A DNA stretch of 64,000 nucleotides from Formicarius rufipectus (lineage: Eukaryota > Chordata > Aves > Passeriformes > Formicariidae): NCBI GenBank assembly GCA_013399695.1, contig VXAU01000197.1, positions 2,334,612 through 2,398,611 on the forward strand, read 5' to 3'. This document shows positions 26,124 through 37,864 of this stretch, in pieces. The notes beneath the pieces were generated by a model. The model had not been told where the DNA came from and made no database searches. It saw nothing but the letters and a program-made list of their open reading frames with translations. Both the position numbers and the translations under genes were made by a program. Position 1 is the stretch's first letter, and every line of letters starts with the position of its first letter.

Positions 26124-27993
26124 TATTGGGCTATATTAAAACTCTAAGCAATGTGCTAGTAAATGGGATTTCATTAGGAAAATGGCAGGTGATATCAGTG
26201 TGTGTGAATAAAGCTGGAATCTACAACTGCAGATCATCACTGGCATAGTATTTTGTCTGTCATGTCTTTTTCGTTCTTTAAAGCTAGTGTTCAAATACTT
26301 TAAACTTCAAAGCCTTCCCTTCTACACATTATTCATTCTTGCAAATGTCTCATATCATGCAGCAGAATGATCAGAAAGGTATGTTTCTTTAGATATGGTA
26401 AATCAGTCTTCTGTCCTTTTGGAAAAGCAGTTGGGAATGATTTTTGTGGCTATTAATTTGAATTCAATTTTTTTTTTCAACCTAAGCTTTTTAAAATTCA
26501 AAAAACTTTCAAGAAACTTTTTGATCACCCTCTTCTTACTTTGCCTCAAAAGTAAAATCTTTCTTAATTTGGTTTCATCAGCCAATTCCTTCATCTCTTT
26601 CTAGGGACATCAGAATGAAATACAATAGGAAACACCTCATAGAAAATTGAAACTCAGATTGATTATCTGATTCTGTGCCCCCCACCCTTGGTACTGTACA
26701 GTGTGTGATGCCTCCAAGGGTTCTGCTGTAGGGATGGCATTTTGTACATCTGACATGGTCTTTTTAAAGAATTTTTTCTGACCCCTTTTAGGGAAAATTT
26801 GAACTTAAGAACTGTCCAGATGATGATGGGTGTCTTGGTCATATTCATTTACCAGATGATCTCCAGTTTGCACTAGTTGGCTAAACATAAAAACCTGTAG
26901 TCCCTCTGTATTGGTTGAGGTTCGTAGCTGCAAATGAACTGGGGTCAGATTGACTTGGGGTCTCTTGCCTTGAGTAGTTTCGTGATGGGCTCTGCAGGAA
27001 ACTGCTGTAAGATGGATACTTTTGTAAAGTTCTTTTCCAAAATATTGTAGTTCTGTGTGGTTTTAAGTGAGATTTACTGTTTCTGACCTCAGTGGCTAGG
27101 TAGAACAGGATTCTAAATGCAGAAGCAGCTGAAGTTTTCCTCTGTATCAACATCTTTATGCCAAGATATGGAGCATTCTGCAGTAGCCAAAAGTCAACAG
27201 AATCAAATATAACTGTTGTAACATCAACATTGTACTACAGCAAGCACAGCTTCAAGGAGAGCCACAGACAAGAGCAAGGTTTGTTTTTCTATGCTGCAGT
27301 TATCATTACAGCCTCAGCTATTTGACAGCCCAGTAGCAGTCCAGAAGTGCCCCAAGGCAATAAACCATCTTTGCTACATTAGGAGAGATGCCTATGACAG
27401 ATGGATATTTTAGAGTGCTGACTGGTTTTTTAGAGCCTTTGCCTCTGGCTGCTCAACATCACCTTCATCTTCTACCAGCTGTCCTTCATCCAGGTGCTCA
27501 TTTTGGCTGAGGACAGTGGTAGCAGAGAGATGTAAAGAGTGTGATCACCTAAAGACTGTCATTTGAATGCACAGCATCTTGGTGTGTCTTTATTACATCT
27601 TCCTCATCTGTCTTGGATGTGTGAGTGGAAACATGAGACCTATGGAGACAAGTAGGAGTGACAATCAGCGAGAGGGTAATGGTGAGAGAAAGTGGATTTG
27701 TGGTTTGGAATGGGATCCTGACATTGCCTCTGGCTTGTTCCATTGACTAGGAACAAGCTACCAATGCCTTCCCATAGTCCCTGTTTGTAGGATGGAGCAG
27801 CAATCAGAGCTGATTCATATGGTTTCAGCTGAAGCATTTTCACTGAATTCCAGCTGTTCCATGTAATGATTTTGATTTAGCTTTCTTTTGGCAATATAGG
27901 CCTTTCTGCAGGTAATAAAATTGGAACTTGACCGTTCTGGGCAGGAAACAATGACTTCATCTTAGTACTGTTTGTGTGAAAATATTTCAGTGG

Positions 27994-28070
27994 GTTTTTT
28001 TGTTTGTTTGTTTTGTTTTGTTCCAAGAAAAAAAAGAAAATGTATTGTTTGATCTTAATTTTTTTTTTTT
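27994..28070 (+). repeat. Compound T-rich and A-rich simple repeat
   Basis: A (GTTT)n stretch, then an A-rich stretch near 28026-28040, then a run of about 12 T at 28059-28070. These A and T blocks could pair, but the layout looks like ordinary low complexity. Confidence 0.8.
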
Positions 28071-29368
28071 CCCAAAACTCTACTGATGTCCTTTAGTCAG
28101 CTCTAGTTTATCTTTTGTAACTTACTTTGCGATCTCTGGAGGAACAGTGTTCTATACAAGCTAGCTGTTATTTGAATGGTGTTAGGTGAAGTTTCAGCTG
28201 TGTAAGCATATTCTCATATTCTTCTGTACACACTCTAGACTATTTTAAGCTGACCATTTAAAGGCATTTACTTAGGTCAAAGAGTTGTTTCCTTTTGCTA
28301 AGCCAGTCATGGATGAAATCATGTCTGTGAAAGAGCCCATTTAAAACTGCAGTGGTGCAAAAAATCCTCATCAAAACTTTGTAAACTCAGAGAGAGTTGA
28401 AGGTGTTTTACAACTCTTGGCTCAAACTATATACTCCTGTCAGAATCCAAACTGGATTCTTGTGGCCAGCTTGTGAACTTGGAGTTTATAATGGAAATAG
28501 GGATGTAACAGATTCTTAACCATATCAAGACCAGCAGGTGTAGCTGTAATATATTAAATGCTGTAGAGGCACCTAATAAGCTGCTCTTTAGCATTAGTTC
28601 AATATGGGTTTTTTTAAACCAAATTGTTATTGGTCGGAAAATATAATGCTACGAGAAACTTGCAATAAGAATACTCCTGAAATAATCAAAGCACTGGAAA
28701 ATTGCAAGTTCTGAGCTGCTTCAGCTGAGCTGACTAGAGAGTTGTACTACAGCTTGAGTGAAAGAAGATCTGACCTTGCATTTAGGCATTACTTGCATTT
28801 AAGATTCCAGCACTGTAGGAAACAACTAAATCCTGTTCATATTTCCATAGAGACATGTCTGTTGGCAGGACATGACATGACACTGCGGAAACCTGTGACA
28901 TCTTTTTCCAGGCATAAGAAACTGCAGTGCTTGTTCCATGGTGCTCTTCTCTTCAACACAGGTTTCATTGGTGATCCCCAAAAGACAAAGGGAGAATTCC
29001 GCTAAGACAGAAACACATCTTCTCAAAGAAACTGCACCCTCAGGGACCTTGCAAAAGGTCAACAGCAGAAGGGTCAGAAGTTGGACCAGTGGTGGAGATT
29101 TTATACCTCAGGAAACCCTGAGCTGGCCTTGCCAAGTTGCAGTCAATTCAGGAAGATTGTAACTTTTGCTGGATTTTGAGTTGGCAACTCCTGAAATCAA
29201 AAAGGAAGAATGAAAAGGGGGAAATTACCAGAAGCAGGGTATATACTTATAGTATGCAATGCTGTAAGTGAGATTGGGTGTATCTTTTGTATGAGAGGAT
29301 TACTGTGAATGGAGAAGCTGTTGAAAGCACTTATTTAATGTCCACAGGCATTGAGCTTAGAGAGTTAA

Positions 29369-29628
29369 CAGTTTTAAACTAATAGATGATCAATTTAGAT
29401 AAGATATAAATAAGAAATTTTGTCTGATGAGGGTAGTAAAATACTGGCACAGCTTGCCCAAAGACGTGGTAGATGCCCCATCCCTGAAAACATTTGAGGT
29501 CAGCTTGGACAGGACTCTGAGCAACCTGATCTAGTTGAAGGTGCCCTTGCTCCTTGCAGGGTCGTTGGGCTAGCTGGGCTTTCAAGGTCCTTTCCAACCC
29601 ATACTATCCTGTGGTTCCGTATTTCTGT
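29369..29628 (+). mobile_element. CR1 LINE 3' end, older copy
   Basis: A diverged CR1 tail in the same orientation as the one near 1.4 kb. Seen: GGTAGTAAAATACTGGCACAG, CCAAAGACGTGGTAGATGCC, AACCTGATCTAGTTGAAGG, CAAGGTCCTTTCCAACCC, and a decayed terminal repeat. It ends roughly 160 bp before the GALNT9 CpG island, the closest mobile element to the promoter. Confidence 0.88.
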
Positions 29629-29967
29629 GTGTGCTTGGCAAAGACTTCTCTTGCACGTCCCAGCCATGTCACTTCCAGGTCGAATCCCAAGCCAGTGATG
29701 TACTTTGGCTGCTGGGAAACCCAATGAGCTGAGCGAGTCACCGGCTCTCCCTCGAACTTGTTTCAGCTTATTCCTAGCGCTGAGACGGGTGGGGCATCAC
29801 CTCACTTCCAGAGCCGCAGCACAGACAAGGACAGCCTGCGTCCTGCCCGTTCTCGGGAGCTGTCCGGGGCAGGACAGGGGCTCCCTTCGGTGGGCAGCCA
29901 AGGGGAAAGGCCACTGGCGTGTTCCGCGGGGGAGCAGCACCTCCTCGCCCCGCGGTGCCGAAGCCCC

Positions 29968-29992
29968 GGGCAGGGCCGGGGCGCGGGGCGGG
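29968..29992 (+). promoter_or_regulatory. G-quadruplex motif in the CpG island
   Basis: Four G-runs of three or four bases, separated by loops of two, two and three, fit the canonical G-quadruplex pattern; a fifth run follows after one base. It lies on the coding strand about 300 bp upstream of the GALNT9 reading frame, in the promoter or the 5' UTR. Any regulatory role is inference. Confidence 0.5.
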
Positions 29993-30109
29993 AGCCGCGG
30001 GCGAGGCGGGGCGGCGCGGCGGCTCCGCCGTGTGCATGTCGATGAGATCCCCCGGAGCACGTCACTCCGCACCGGCGCTCTGCGTTTGGGGCGGCGGAGA
30101 GAGAAAGCG

Positions 30110-30110
30110 N
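30110..30110. other. Unresolved base in the CpG island
   Basis: A single N lies at the boundary between the upstream GC-rich block and the C-rich repeat. It may stand for an ambiguous base or for a gap of unknown length. Confidence 0.95.
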
Positions 30111-30121
30111 GCTGAAGGACA

Positions 30122-30243
30122 GCTCCGCTCCCCCGGGCTCCGCTCCGCTCCTACGGGGCTCTGCTCCCCTCGGCTTCCCCGGGCTCCCCCCGGCTCCGCT
30201 CCGCTCCCCCCGGCTCCTCTCCGCGCCCCGGGCGCTCCCCCTC
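30122..30243 (+). repeat. C-rich imperfect repeat in the GALNT9 5' region
   Basis: This stretch is a run of imperfect copies of a CCCCGGCTCCGCTCCGCTC-like unit. The clearest copies start near 30131 and 30188, with degenerate copies between. It is framed by assembly Ns at 30110 and 30268, which suggests that the true length is misassembled or collapsed. It probably belongs to the 5' UTR or core promoter. Confidence 0.6.
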
Positions 30244-30267
30244 AGCCGCCGGAGGGACGGGGAGCGC

Positions 30268-30268
30268 N
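30268..30268. other. GALNT9: Unresolved base at the GALNT9 start
   Basis: The N is two bases before the first complete GALNT9 codon (Arg) and sits where the Met-Ala-Val-Ala leader is expected. No ATG occurs just upstream, so the N probably marks missing sequence rather than one ambiguous base. Confidence 0.9.
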
Positions 30269-30269
30269 A

Positions 30270-30498
30270 CGGAAGATCAAAACTTTGTTGACGGTGAATA
30301 TCTTGGTCTTCGTGGGTATCATCCTCTTCTCCGTCTACTGCAGGATCCAGGACCGCTCCCAGGAGCTGGTGCAGATCGTCCGGAGCGCGGACCGCCGGGC
30401 CAGGAGCCGCGGCGCCAAGGTTGGCAGCCTGGCCGACAGGGAGTCCATCCTGCAGCGCCTGGACCACCTGGAGGAGGTGGTCTACAACCAACTCAATG
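30270..30498 (+). CDS. GALNT9: GALNT9 exon 1 (coding part, start codon missing)
   Basis: This exon encodes the N-terminus of polypeptide N-acetylgalactosaminyltransferase 9, a type II Golgi enzyme family that starts mucin-type O-glycosylation by moving GalNAc from UDP-GalNAc to Ser/Thr. Seen: a basic RKIK start, a hydrophobic signal anchor (about residues 8-28, TLLTVNILVFVGIILFSVYC), then a polar stem ending LDHLEEVVYNQLNG, the wording I recall for vertebrate GALNT9 rather than GALNT17 or GALNT18. The last codon is split after its first base (phase 1), with donor GTACGG at 30499. The family start is a short Met-Ala-Val-Ala-Arg-Lys-type leader, but the codon before Arg contains the N at 30268 and no in-frame ATG lies close upstream, so I begin at the first complete codon. 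An in-frame ATG at 29919 would add about 117 low-complexity residues across two Ns and is unlikely. Identity is firm; the 5' end is not resolved. Confidence 0.93.
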
Positions 30499-33400
30499 GT
30501 ACGGGGGGCTGGGAGGGGGCGCGGCTCCGGCCCCGCAGCGCCCCGAGCCCTGGGAGGGTGCCCCAGGCTGGCGGAGAGCGCCCGAAGTGTCCCCGCCTTG
30601 GGGAGGGGACCCGGGCACTGACCCCGCCGCTGAGGTGCTGAAATACAAGGGGAAGAGGCACCCACAGGTTTTGCTGGAGGGGGTTGTTGAGCATCCCAAC
30701 ACCACCACTACCCTGCTTCTCTGCCAACTCTTGGTCCAAAGTCAGGACTTCTTCAGTAGATGTAAAGTTAAGGAGGCTGCAGAGTTCATGAGTTTTGGGT
30801 TTGGAGGAAGTCCCTACGAACTGTGCCAGTTTTTACAGTTTGCCTGGGTATATTAACTCTGCATAGGAAGTTGTTTGTATAGCAAATATGCTGTTAGGTT
30901 ATAGCTGGAAGTCATGTACTGCATATCAGAGCTACTTTTAAACAGTCTGCTGAGTTCTTACACTGTGTACTTTTAATGGTCTGTTTAAATATAGCACCCC
31001 TACGTTTCCTTCATGATTTTACCATTTAAATTTGTTATTGTAATTGATGAGGAAGGGAAGCATCCACTGATTCTTTTTATGACATATCGTTCTAGTTCAC
31101 GAGCTTTGAAAAATATTGGTAGGTAAGCAAAGAACCCTTCCATGGTAGACAGAACAGGCTAAGCCATCAAAGTTTTATAGGACAGCTAACATTTCATAAA
31201 GATACTAATTCTTTGAAATGAATGCATTCGTATTTGCATAAATTTGTGAAGTTCTAAGTGTGAAGCATCAAAGAAATAAGTATGTGATTAAATACATCAG
31301 TTTTTTTGGACAAGAAGAAGCTGAAGGAGTGAAGATTTCCATTAAGTTATAAAATAGATGTAATGTTTAATATCTAGCACCAAATAAAATCTTCAGTGCA
31401 AATATGTTTAAGTATAGCAAATGTGCTTCTAGGCTGCTGGTGGAAATCTTACTCATAACATTGATTTAACAAAGGCTACTGTCGTCTCAAAATGCAGACA
31501 AATAGGAGGGTTAGGATAAAGTATGTTTTCTATTACTACTTTCTGAATGAATGTATAAATCTCAGTAAGTTAGGCAGTTATGGTAATGTGCAGTTTGTGG
31601 CAGAAGTGTTAGAGAACAGGCATCCCCTTACGCTCTCAACTGTATGAACAGGGAAGGGAGAAGAAGAGTGTGGGCGTTAGTCACAAAAACACACATTCAG
31701 GAATTAGAGGGAAGTGTCAACAGCTGTGTTTTCTAACCATATTTTGGAGCAGTTTTCAAGAATGTAGAATTTAAGAGGAAAATCCTTCTCACAGATTCCA
31801 GAAAACCGTGAAGTTCCCAAACTAATTCGTTGTAGCTCTGCTGAATGGAGCTTTTTTACCTCAGATTGATTTGTTCTTGGTGCTGTTCATAGGTGAAACT
31901 TTGGGTAGGATTTTCCTGTCCTGGGTTCATCTCAGCACAGCATCCCCTGGAGAGTCAGCAGGAGTTCGGAACATACTAGACAGGCACCACTGCATGTAAT
32001 GACTGGGGCTTCACAGCAAATGGGAAGTTCTCTGTAAAGTATGATATTTTGGGAACTTTTTTTCTTCACCTTCTTTAATTTGCTTTGTTAGATATGGAAC
32101 TTCATAGAGAAATTACTTGAACTTAGTATTTTGTTCCATCTTCAGGTCATAATAAACACTGCAGGGAGTTTTTTTTTTTCTAAAAGTTCTTACACAGGAA
32201 AATACAGAAAGTTTTTGAAGCTGTTTAAATTTCCTATTCATTTCTCTTCCTCTCTAACATTGTTGTTTTTTAATTATGACACAGTGGTGCATTAACACAG
32301 ATTAGTTACTTCATCATCATTCTGAAAACGAATATGCCTTTTTTTCCCCTGTCCTTTGTCAATAAAACCAAAAAGTCCTACAAAATTAGGAGGTGCTCCA
32401 CTGAAATTATCAGTTGCTTCACTGGAAGCGAAATCAGGATCAAGCATCTGTGTTTGGGTTTAGCTCACTGGTATTCTGTTTCTAATATCATGACTCATTA
32501 CTTATGCCATTAATGGGCATAATGCTGCTCTGGCAGCATTGAGATTCAAGGGAGCTGTCTGTGACAGGGCTCTATAGAAGGGCTGGTGCTACAGAAACAT
32601 TGTCTGCTCTGGAGCGCTGCGGTTTCATCCTGATGTCGTGTGAGGTTTCTCAGGCACTGTCCTGTGTGCTGCTTCATCACAAGGTCAGAGGGGTGGCTGA
32701 GGCTGTCTTGGTGTTACCTTTTCATAATGTGGATCAAAGTCACTTTTATAGAGACAGACATGGGTAGACAGATTTTATTCAGAAGGAATGTGAATCCCTT
32801 GCATACCCAGAACCCCTCAAAACACCAGGAGGTTGAGTCCAGCTCAATGCTATTGTTATAGTAGGTTAGTCCAGATCAGTATTTCAGTTTCCTGCTCTTG
32901 TTCCTTTCTATTTTGAGCTCAGCAAATTTGGAGGTACCTATTAAGTTTATTTTTGGTAATGACATCTCAGGGTTCTTTTATTTCATTTTTGATTCTATTC
33001 AGAGGAGTCCTAAACTGGTAAGATCTCACCTGGATATTCTAGGGACTCTGTTGGTGATCCGAAGCAATAGGAAGTCACTTTGTAAGAGACCAGCCCTGCA
33101 GCTGCAGCTCTGCAGAGTTTTCTTTCAGTCACACATATTTGTTTGCATACAATCAAAGAAATGTTATTTAAAAGTGTACCCTCTGCGAGGAAAACAATCA
33201 CAAGCAGTAATGTTACAAATGTGTAAAGAGGCAACACAAAACTGATCATTTGAGAACTCCTTAACTTTCAGTCTAAATCAGCTCAGTGAGGGCAGTGCCT
33301 GTGGAGGTGTGTGTGGAATGCAGAGGACCATGCATGACAGTCAGAAGGAAGCTGGTCCTGGCAGTTACCTCTGGCAGAACTAGAGATTTCAGAATAGAAT

Positions 33401-35300
33401 GAATGAGAATTGCCATGACTCCCTGCAGAGTTGTGCAGACATACACCCAAACAATAGTTTACCTTTGGCTCGTGCTCTGTTTTTTTATCAACTTGGAAAA
33501 TAGTATTTCTAAGAGCTGTTCTTTTGCTCAGCTGTGGCTGATTTTGGTGGAAGTGGAAGTAGATGAATGGAGAATGAAAAGGAGAGCAATGAAATGTGTC
33601 TGTGGAATTTCCTTGGTGAGACTTGTTATTACCTCCTGATGTTTGACCTTGGGTACAACATTTATTTTGAAAAACTGAGTTGTTATAGATCTAGTTCATC
33701 AATCTGTATATATTATTTTCATTTTTACTGTGATATTTCTATTGACAAAACTGTTTTATTGTCATTCAACACACAACTTATGCCAGTTAGACTTAGTAGC
33801 AATTCATGAAATGTCATAATGATAACAACTTGGTATTTTTTTCCTTTGCCTTTATTTGTAAAGGGGGAAAATTTTAAAATATTTAATTGACTGAATTTTT
33901 CCCCTAATCATGTTTGTAACTAAGTCTGTTACTAATGATTTACCATAGAGGATAAAGAATTTTTGATGCCCCAAGTAGAGCACAACCTTTGAGCACAAGA
34001 GCACAATGGCCAAAAGCCATTGAAGGGTCAAACTACAATTTCACTCTAATTGCCTTTTTCCATTTTCACTCTTTCCAGTAATACACAACAATTAATACAA
34101 CATGGGATTAGATTTCATTCAATCTGCAAAGATTAAGAGAGTTTTCTTCTTCTCGTTATTCATGTTCACATCATGTCTTCATACCCATGTTTTCTACATT
34201 AGACCCCTTTGACCTGTTCTGATTGAGACCTGGGGAGATAAGTTGGGAATATTCCCTTGAGTTTGGCAGATTATCATTTGTTACACATCATAATTTGATT
34301 TTACTCTCATTGGGAAGATTAAATACAAGAGCAATTTCCAGTATGATAAATGGGTTTTATATTACATAGGCATTTCATGGGGGGAAAAGTGGACAATTCA
34401 TGTAATTGCAGCACAGAGGCTTAAAATGATGGAAATAGCAGGTCCTAGGTGCAGAGGACTGATTCGTGCTGACTGGGAGTCCTGATTTTTAGAGCGTACT
34501 GGGAGCAAAGTGATTGCATTTAAAATTCAGCCTGGCAATCTGCATACATAAAAGGTACAGTAGTATTTTTAACAGGACAGTTTATTCTTCACAAGCTTGG
34601 GACTGGTTGAAAATGGTTCTAAATTTCCATATGGAAAATGAAGGTTGGGAACAGGCTGCAAGTGAGTCAGGTGAATGCCCACATCAGATTTATCAAAAAG
34701 CGGCTTTTATAGCTGGCAACTTTCAGCTGAAGAGAGTTCCTTTGCAGAGGAGAGAGGTGGAGCCACATGTGCATAGGGGAATATTTAGTGTGATTGCCAG
34801 CCTGAGAGTAATGAAGCTCACACAGAGATTCCATTTTATAACTATTTCTATATGATTTTTGTTTGGTCTGGTGCTGACATACATCTGGAAAAATTACCAC
34901 ATAAGTATCTCCAAAAATATCAGTTGTGGAGACTGTAGTATCATATGTGGGGACTGCTCTCAGCCTGTGCTTTCCATGTCCTAGGGAGGGGCTCTTCATG
35001 TGGTCTCGTTTTGAGGACTTCTTTTAAAGAAATGCAAGGTTGGGCCTCATGAAGGCAGGAGTGGAAAATACCAACTTTTTAAGTTAGGCTACTGTTTATT
35101 GGTTACCACACAGTAATATAATAAGTATTTTCTATTGTGCTGGGTCAGTTTCTCAAGCTTAGGTAAGTCACTATTGCTACAGGCCTGACATTCTGTGTTG
35201 CAAAGTGATGGTCAAATCCAAAAGACTGATTTCCCTGTCACATTTGCTTCAGTTGTGTTAGTTTGATTTATGTAGCTGAGGAAATTCATAATCAGTGCTT

Positions 35301-35420
35301 TCCAGAAGGTCAAGATTTTATACCCCAAAATAACAGAAGAAAAACATCATAAGCCAATATGAAGGAAGGTCAAGGTTGTATTCCCCTTAATAACAGAAGG
35401 AATACATCATAAGCCAATAT
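35301..35420 (+). repeat. Two-copy 60-bp tandem duplication in intron 1
   Basis: Copies at 35301-35360 and 35361-35420 repeat at exactly 60 bp. Shared blocks are GAAGGTCAAG, TAACAGAAG and ACATCATAAGCCAATAT. By eye there are 11 mismatches in 60, four of them in the first four positions. Divergence points to an old duplication. No coding content. Confidence 0.9.
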
Positions 35421-37842
35421 TTGGATAGCCCCTATATAAATATGAGGTAATATTCAAAATAGTATAACTCCATTTAGGCACTTTGGGGGGAAAAAAGCTC
35501 TAAAAGTTTAGTTAAAAAAGAGAGCAAATCTCTTCTGTAAAACAGGCAAAATTGCATTCAACTCTGCAAAATATTGACAAATAGAAAAAATATGTCTCCA
35601 TTTCAGCAGCACATCAGTGATTTTAAAGTGTCTCCCTGTACTCTGTGCTTCATATAGCAGTATCTATTGTTTTTATGTAATGTTTCTTCTTTTTGCCTTT
35701 GTAGCTGGAAAGAAAGCTTTTTTTTTTTTTGACAGAAAAAAAATCATGTGGTAATATTATCATTGACTCATTTGTGTAGAACTTGAATCACTTGTACTGT
35801 ATAGGATCAAAAGAAATGTTTACAGAGGCAGAAAGAAGATCTGTGACTGATGTTTTTGTTGCCTTTTCGGCAGTGTTCCAGTTCAGTATCTTTCCGTTTC
35901 TTTGTACATGAGGCTGAAATTGAAAAAGCAAATATGGGTCTGTCATCTTTTTAGAGGAGAGCTGCAGTGTGTGGTTGTTGCACACTTACAGCCACTGTAC
36001 AGGTTTAGAGGATTAGAAAACCTGGCTTCAACTTAATTCCCTTGATAGTGGGAGGTGGGGTTGCTTTTTGACTTTAAGGGGTTTTATTGTTTGCTTATTT
36101 GATGCTTTAGTAAATAAAGGCAGGTTGAAGTTATACCAAGAGCATCATTTAAGAACGCAGTTTCAGCCACTGAGTGTGTGGCAGTTCTCCAAGGAAATAA
36201 TAAGATTTATGAAAGGAAGGAAAATAAATGAGTCATGTTTAACAAATCTTCCTTTTAATGCCCCTCGCTAACTTTGCTAATGTGCATTCAGTTTCTCTTT
36301 CTGAGAATCCTTGGCATACTATTTTTATTATCGCTGTTATTTGTGGGGTTTCACTTGGTAGTCATTACTATCATTCAGTTTAAATCAACACAATGAAGAG
36401 GAGAGAAAAAGGAAAAAAACAAGAAAATAAAAAGGGCCTGTGATGTTCTGGATAACAGGAAGGAAGAAAGCCAATGGCAGCAGAGCAGCTTCCAACCTTG
36501 TTGTAGTCCTATTGATCAAAACTGTCCTCTGAAATAAGAGACATCCAGTTTCTGAGAACGAAAGCCAGATACAGATCCTCCCACTGACCCAAAGCCATCT
36601 TTTCCTGGGAGCACAGAGATAAAGCCGCCAAATGCTAATTGGATATGTCTGCTTTTCCTAAAACCCATCACTATGGTGCCATGGAAATGGCTGTGAATAT
36701 CTGAAAGCCTCATAAGTTGGAGTCAACCCATTTCAAGGACTGCAGGGCAAATGGAAACAGATTTAAATTTTTCTTTCTGCCCTATACATTCATCTGTTCA
36801 AGTGTTCAGTAGTATCTAGGTTTCTCAGATAGTTTGGGATACAAGCTGCACCACTACTGGCCCTTGCTGATTACTCAGCAAGTCCTGTAAGACATAAAAA
36901 GAGCATAAAAATTACCTGTAGCAAGGCCATCTCCTGAGCCGGGATTTGTTTGACTTGGGGAAGAGAAGGCAGCAATCAGAGAGCAGCGTGATGTAACTTG
37001 GTCTAAGGCCTTCTCACTCAGCTGGGGTTACTCTGAGTTTAAGCACATGGTAGTGCTGCTGGGGATGAAGGTGACAGTCCTGGTTCTGTAGGTTATCTCT
37101 CAGTCTGATCTGTTGGGCTTTCAAGTTTTTATTTGCTGAAGTGATGTCACCCCCGTGATCTGGTGTAGCTCTAAATGAAGTGAGCTCTGTGTGCGTAGAT
37201 GTCCAAGGAAGGGATATTTTAGATCTGAGTTCTGCTTTCTTATCCCTCTGTTTGATATTCTTCCCCTACAGTGAGGGAAGGGGGCTTCTCCTTCTGTACT
37301 TCTTTGCACTAGCTTTCTATTTCACCTGGTTTAGCAAAGTTGGACCCATTGATGTGCATGGAAAGGCAGTGCAGCAGCACTTTTTATGGGAAATCCAGTG
37401 GAATGCATGTTCCAGAGGAGCTCTCACACCAATTTCCTACTCCTCTTGCTTCACTTGTTAGGCCATTTAATTTCTCAATAATTCTTATGTCCTGCTGAAA
37501 TGTGTTGAGAGGGCTTGTTTGGATGTCTATAGACAAATCGGCTGGTCTTGTTTAAGGAAATAGATACCCAGTGGATAAGGAAACCCATCAGGCTGAGATA
37601 ACCATGTGCATTCTGCCTAGTTGTGCAAAGCTGTCTGGCAAAAGAGATGTGCCCATCTGCTGCTTCCTCTAATTTACTTGGATGATCTGAGGGATCTTCT
37701 CACGAACCAAGGATGAGCCTGAAACCATGAATTGCTTTTTATCTTTGTTGAGGGTGGTCCTTAGTGAAACAGTGCAGTAGAAGAGGGTTGGGTTTGGGAG
37801 TCTCTGATGAATGGCAAAAGGCCTAATGTTTTCTTGTTTTGG

Positions 37843-37864
37843 TTTTTTTTTCTTTTTTTTTTTT
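37843..37864 (+). repeat. Poly-T tract in intron 1
   Basis: T runs broken by a single C, followed by a short C run. Confidence 0.9.

Larger units (their letters stand above)
11144..29368. other. Upstream intergenic segment without a recognised gene
   Basis: About 18 kb with no reading frame that looks coding and no RNA gene recognised. Supported contents are one N (12425), simple repeats at 16983-17002, 17492-17526, 18937-18951, 25079-25106 and 27994-28070, the AAGTAGAAA repeat (26082-26123) and a faint reversed MIR-like piece (22488-22560). As this lies upstream of GALNT9, enhancers are possible but not shown. Confidence 0.6.
29790..30640 (+). promoter_or_regulatory. GALNT9: CpG island and inferred GALNT9 promoter
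   Basis: Composition changes abruptly from AT-rich flanks to very GC-rich, CpG-dense sequence surrounding exon 1, as expected for a vertebrate CpG-island promoter. Visible elements are Sp1-type GGGCGG or GGCGGGG boxes near 29986-30010, a CACGTCA half-CRE-like site near 30059 and several GC boxes. No TATA box stands out. The transcription start cannot be placed from sequence alone; it is expected between about 29.9 and 30.26 kb. Two unresolved bases (30110, 30268) fall within it. Confidence 0.8.

Noticed and set aside
29919..30269. In-frame ATG at 29919 as the GALNT9 start
   Set aside because: It would add a long low-complexity N-terminus before the signal anchor, unlike the short leader of the family, and it crosses both Ns, so the frame itself is not certain.
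29802..30665. A 287-codon minus-strand reading frame, the longest in the window
   Set aside because: It is antisense to GALNT9 exon 1 in a GC-rich CpG island where stop codons are rare. It spans two Ns and is low-complexity Arg/Pro/Ala/Gly-rich.
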